A model generated the notes under the pieces. That model was not told where the DNA came from and ran no database searches. It worked only from the letters and a program-made list of their open reading frames with translations. Shown one piece after another: positions 5,425 to 6,419 of a DNA stretch of 6,419 nucleotides (the first letter of the stretch is position 1; each line of letters starts with the position of its first letter). Source of the DNA: Planctomycetota bacterium (lineage in GTDB: Bacteria; Planctomycetota; Brocadiia; Brocadiales; Bathyanammoxibiaceae); the NCBI GenBank assembly GCA_030598065.1, contig JAUVQR010000090.1, positions 1-6,419 on the forward strand, in the 5' to 3' direction. The position numbers and the translations under genes are program-made.

Positions 5425-6419
5425 CTATTTGCATAGAGTAAATATCAGTTTCTCAAGAATAACCCTGTTATTAACGCCGCTCGTCTTCCCCTCCAGATCG
5501 GCATCCAGCAGCAGCCGGTAGTCCTTCTCGAGGTCTTCTTCGGAAAACAGTCTGGTCTGTTCCATAAGGTCATTCGCGTATCTCGGGGGAACGCCAAGAC
5601 TGTACGTAAGCGCCGCCCTGTCTCCTCCGCCATCCAGGATGCGCCTGCCGCGCCAGAGTCTCTTGATTTGCCAGGCAAGCGGGGGAAGAATCTCCACTAT
5701 CTCCTTGTTAGACCTTGTCAACCGCAGCAACTGATCAAGGATTCTCATTGCCTTAGGGAGGTCCTTACCGGCCACGGCTCCCGTCAACTCAAAGACGCCT
5801 CGCATGCGGTCCGAGCCCACCAGACCCTCTACGTCCTCGGCCTTTATCTCGCGCCGCTTGCCCACCGATATGGCGAGCTTTTCTATATGTGCCGACAACA
5901 GGGACAGGTTATTGCCCACATTCTCCGCCAAAATGTTACAAGCGTCAAGCGTTATTTGCTTTCCATGGGACTTCGCCCTGTTCGTCATCCAGGCAGGGAG
6001 TTGTGCGTTCTGGACCCTGTTGCACGCTATAGTACCGCCCATACGGTTCAGCTTGTTAAAAAAGGACGTGCGCCTGTCCAGTTCCTTACAAATCAGGACC
6101 AAATACCCGAAGGGGGAAGGCGAGTCTATGTATTTCATCAACTTTTCACGAGAACGGGACACCATCTTGTCCGCCGCGTGAATAACCATCAGCCTCGTCC
6201 CCTCAGAACCGAAGAGCGGCACGGTCTTTAGCTCTTCTTCAACCGCGGGAAAGGGGGTCTCAACGTCGTCAATCTCTACAAGGGAGACTCCTGTTTCCTC
6301 CTCTCCAAGGACACGAGACCTTATCAACGACACCGCCTCGTGGACGAACAACTCTTCTTCCCCATAAACCGCGTATACAGGCAGAAGCTTGTTACCCTGG
6401 AACGATTGCTTAAAGCGCA
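5425..6419 (-). CDS. holA: DNA polymerase III subunit delta, 5' end beyond the window
   Basis: The delta subunit of the clamp loader opens the beta sliding clamp at replication forks. The reading frame stays open to the window edge: residues before the internal TTG at 6351 read LLPVYAVYGEEELFVHEAV, the conserved HolA N-terminus, so 6351 is not the start. About 330 residues are visible. HolA proteins are about 340 long, so only about 10 residues should be missing. The AAA+-like N-terminal domains come first, including the helix-rich segment around LPAWMTNRAKSHGK and the AENVGNNLSLLSAHIEKL signature (the typical GNDL-type motif reads GNNL). The C-terminal collar domain follows, with FELTGAV, LLRLTRSNKE, PPLAWQIKRLWRGR and a final ILEKLIFTLCK. 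There is no nucleotide-binding P-loop, as expected for delta. It is the first visible gene of the operon with the transaldolase, 25 bp downstream; any promoter lies outside the window. Confidence 0.93.
   Translation of the reverse strand, partial: RFKQSFQGNKLLPVYAVYGEEELFVHEAVSLIRSRVLGEEETGVSLVEIDDVETPFPAVEEELKTVPLFGSEGTRLMVIHAADKMVSRSREKLMKYIDSPSPFGYLVLICKELDRRTSFFNKLNRMGGTIACNRVQNAQLPAWMTNRAKSHGKQITLDACNILAENVGNNLSLLSAHIEKLAISVGKRREIKAEDVEGLVGSDRMRGVFELTGAVAGKDLPKAMRILDQLLRLTRSNKEIVEILPPLAWQIKRLWRGRRILDGGGDRAALTYSLGVPPRYANDLMEQTRLFSEEDLEKDYRLLLDADLEGKTSGVNNRVILEKLIFTLCK

Noticed and set aside
4815..5441. Plus-strand open frame of 208 codons over the transaldolase
   Set aside because: It is antisense to a fully conserved transaldolase, low in recognisable motifs, and is a mirror of GC-biased third positions.
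5668..6231. Plus-strand open frame of 187 codons over holA
   Set aside because: It is antisense to conserved HolA sequence and shows no family motif or ribosome binding site of note.
6349..6351. TTG as the start codon of holA
   Set aside because: The frame continues upstream through the conserved LLPVYAVYGEEE segment to the window edge, so the true start lies beyond 6419.

Overview
The window holds six recognisable protein genes in two convergent blocks. On the plus strand lie ubiX (flavin prenyltransferase), sppA (membrane signal peptide peptidase) and cysS (cysteinyl-tRNA synthetase). On the minus strand, read from the right edge, lie holA (DNA polymerase III delta, 5' end cut off by the window), a small transaldolase and an alpha/beta hydrolase of unknown substrate. 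All are intact apart from the edge truncation. They look like ordinary chromosomal genes of a free-living bacterium with a moderately GC-rich genome and frequent ATA (Ile) and AGG (Arg) codons. Non-ATG starts are used by ubiX (TTG) and the hydrolase (GTG). The gene set and the intergenic palindrome would fit a Planctomycetota, Nitrospirota or similar environmental lineage, but nothing here fixes the phylum.

Layout. Bases 1-312 contain no gene. They form a structured leader in front of ubiX: an operator-like cluster (16-43), a near-consensus sigma-70 promoter (58-86), an 82-bp imperfect inverted repeat with a perfect 18-bp core (119-200), an extended -10 element (205-213) and two small hairpins (230-281). 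ubiX follows at 313-942. A 127-bp gap carries a good promoter for sppA (1070-2116), which is followed after 30 bp by cysS (2147-3607), so the two are probably one transcript. Only 28 bp separate cysS from the 3' end of the convergent hydrolase (3636-4619). Upstream of the hydrolase is a textbook intrinsic terminator (4663-4696) that ends the holA-transaldolase operon (transaldolase 4725-5399, 25 bp behind holA at 5425-6419).

The genes do not form one pathway: cofactor synthesis, membrane proteolysis, translation, replication and central carbon metabolism are mixed. I see no CRISPR array, tRNA or rRNA, transposase, phage gene or defence system. The least ordinary parts are the ubiX leader with its inverted repeat and tandem promoters, the substituted active site of UbiX, and the uncharacterised hydrolase. 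I do not see evidence for a new multi-gene system.
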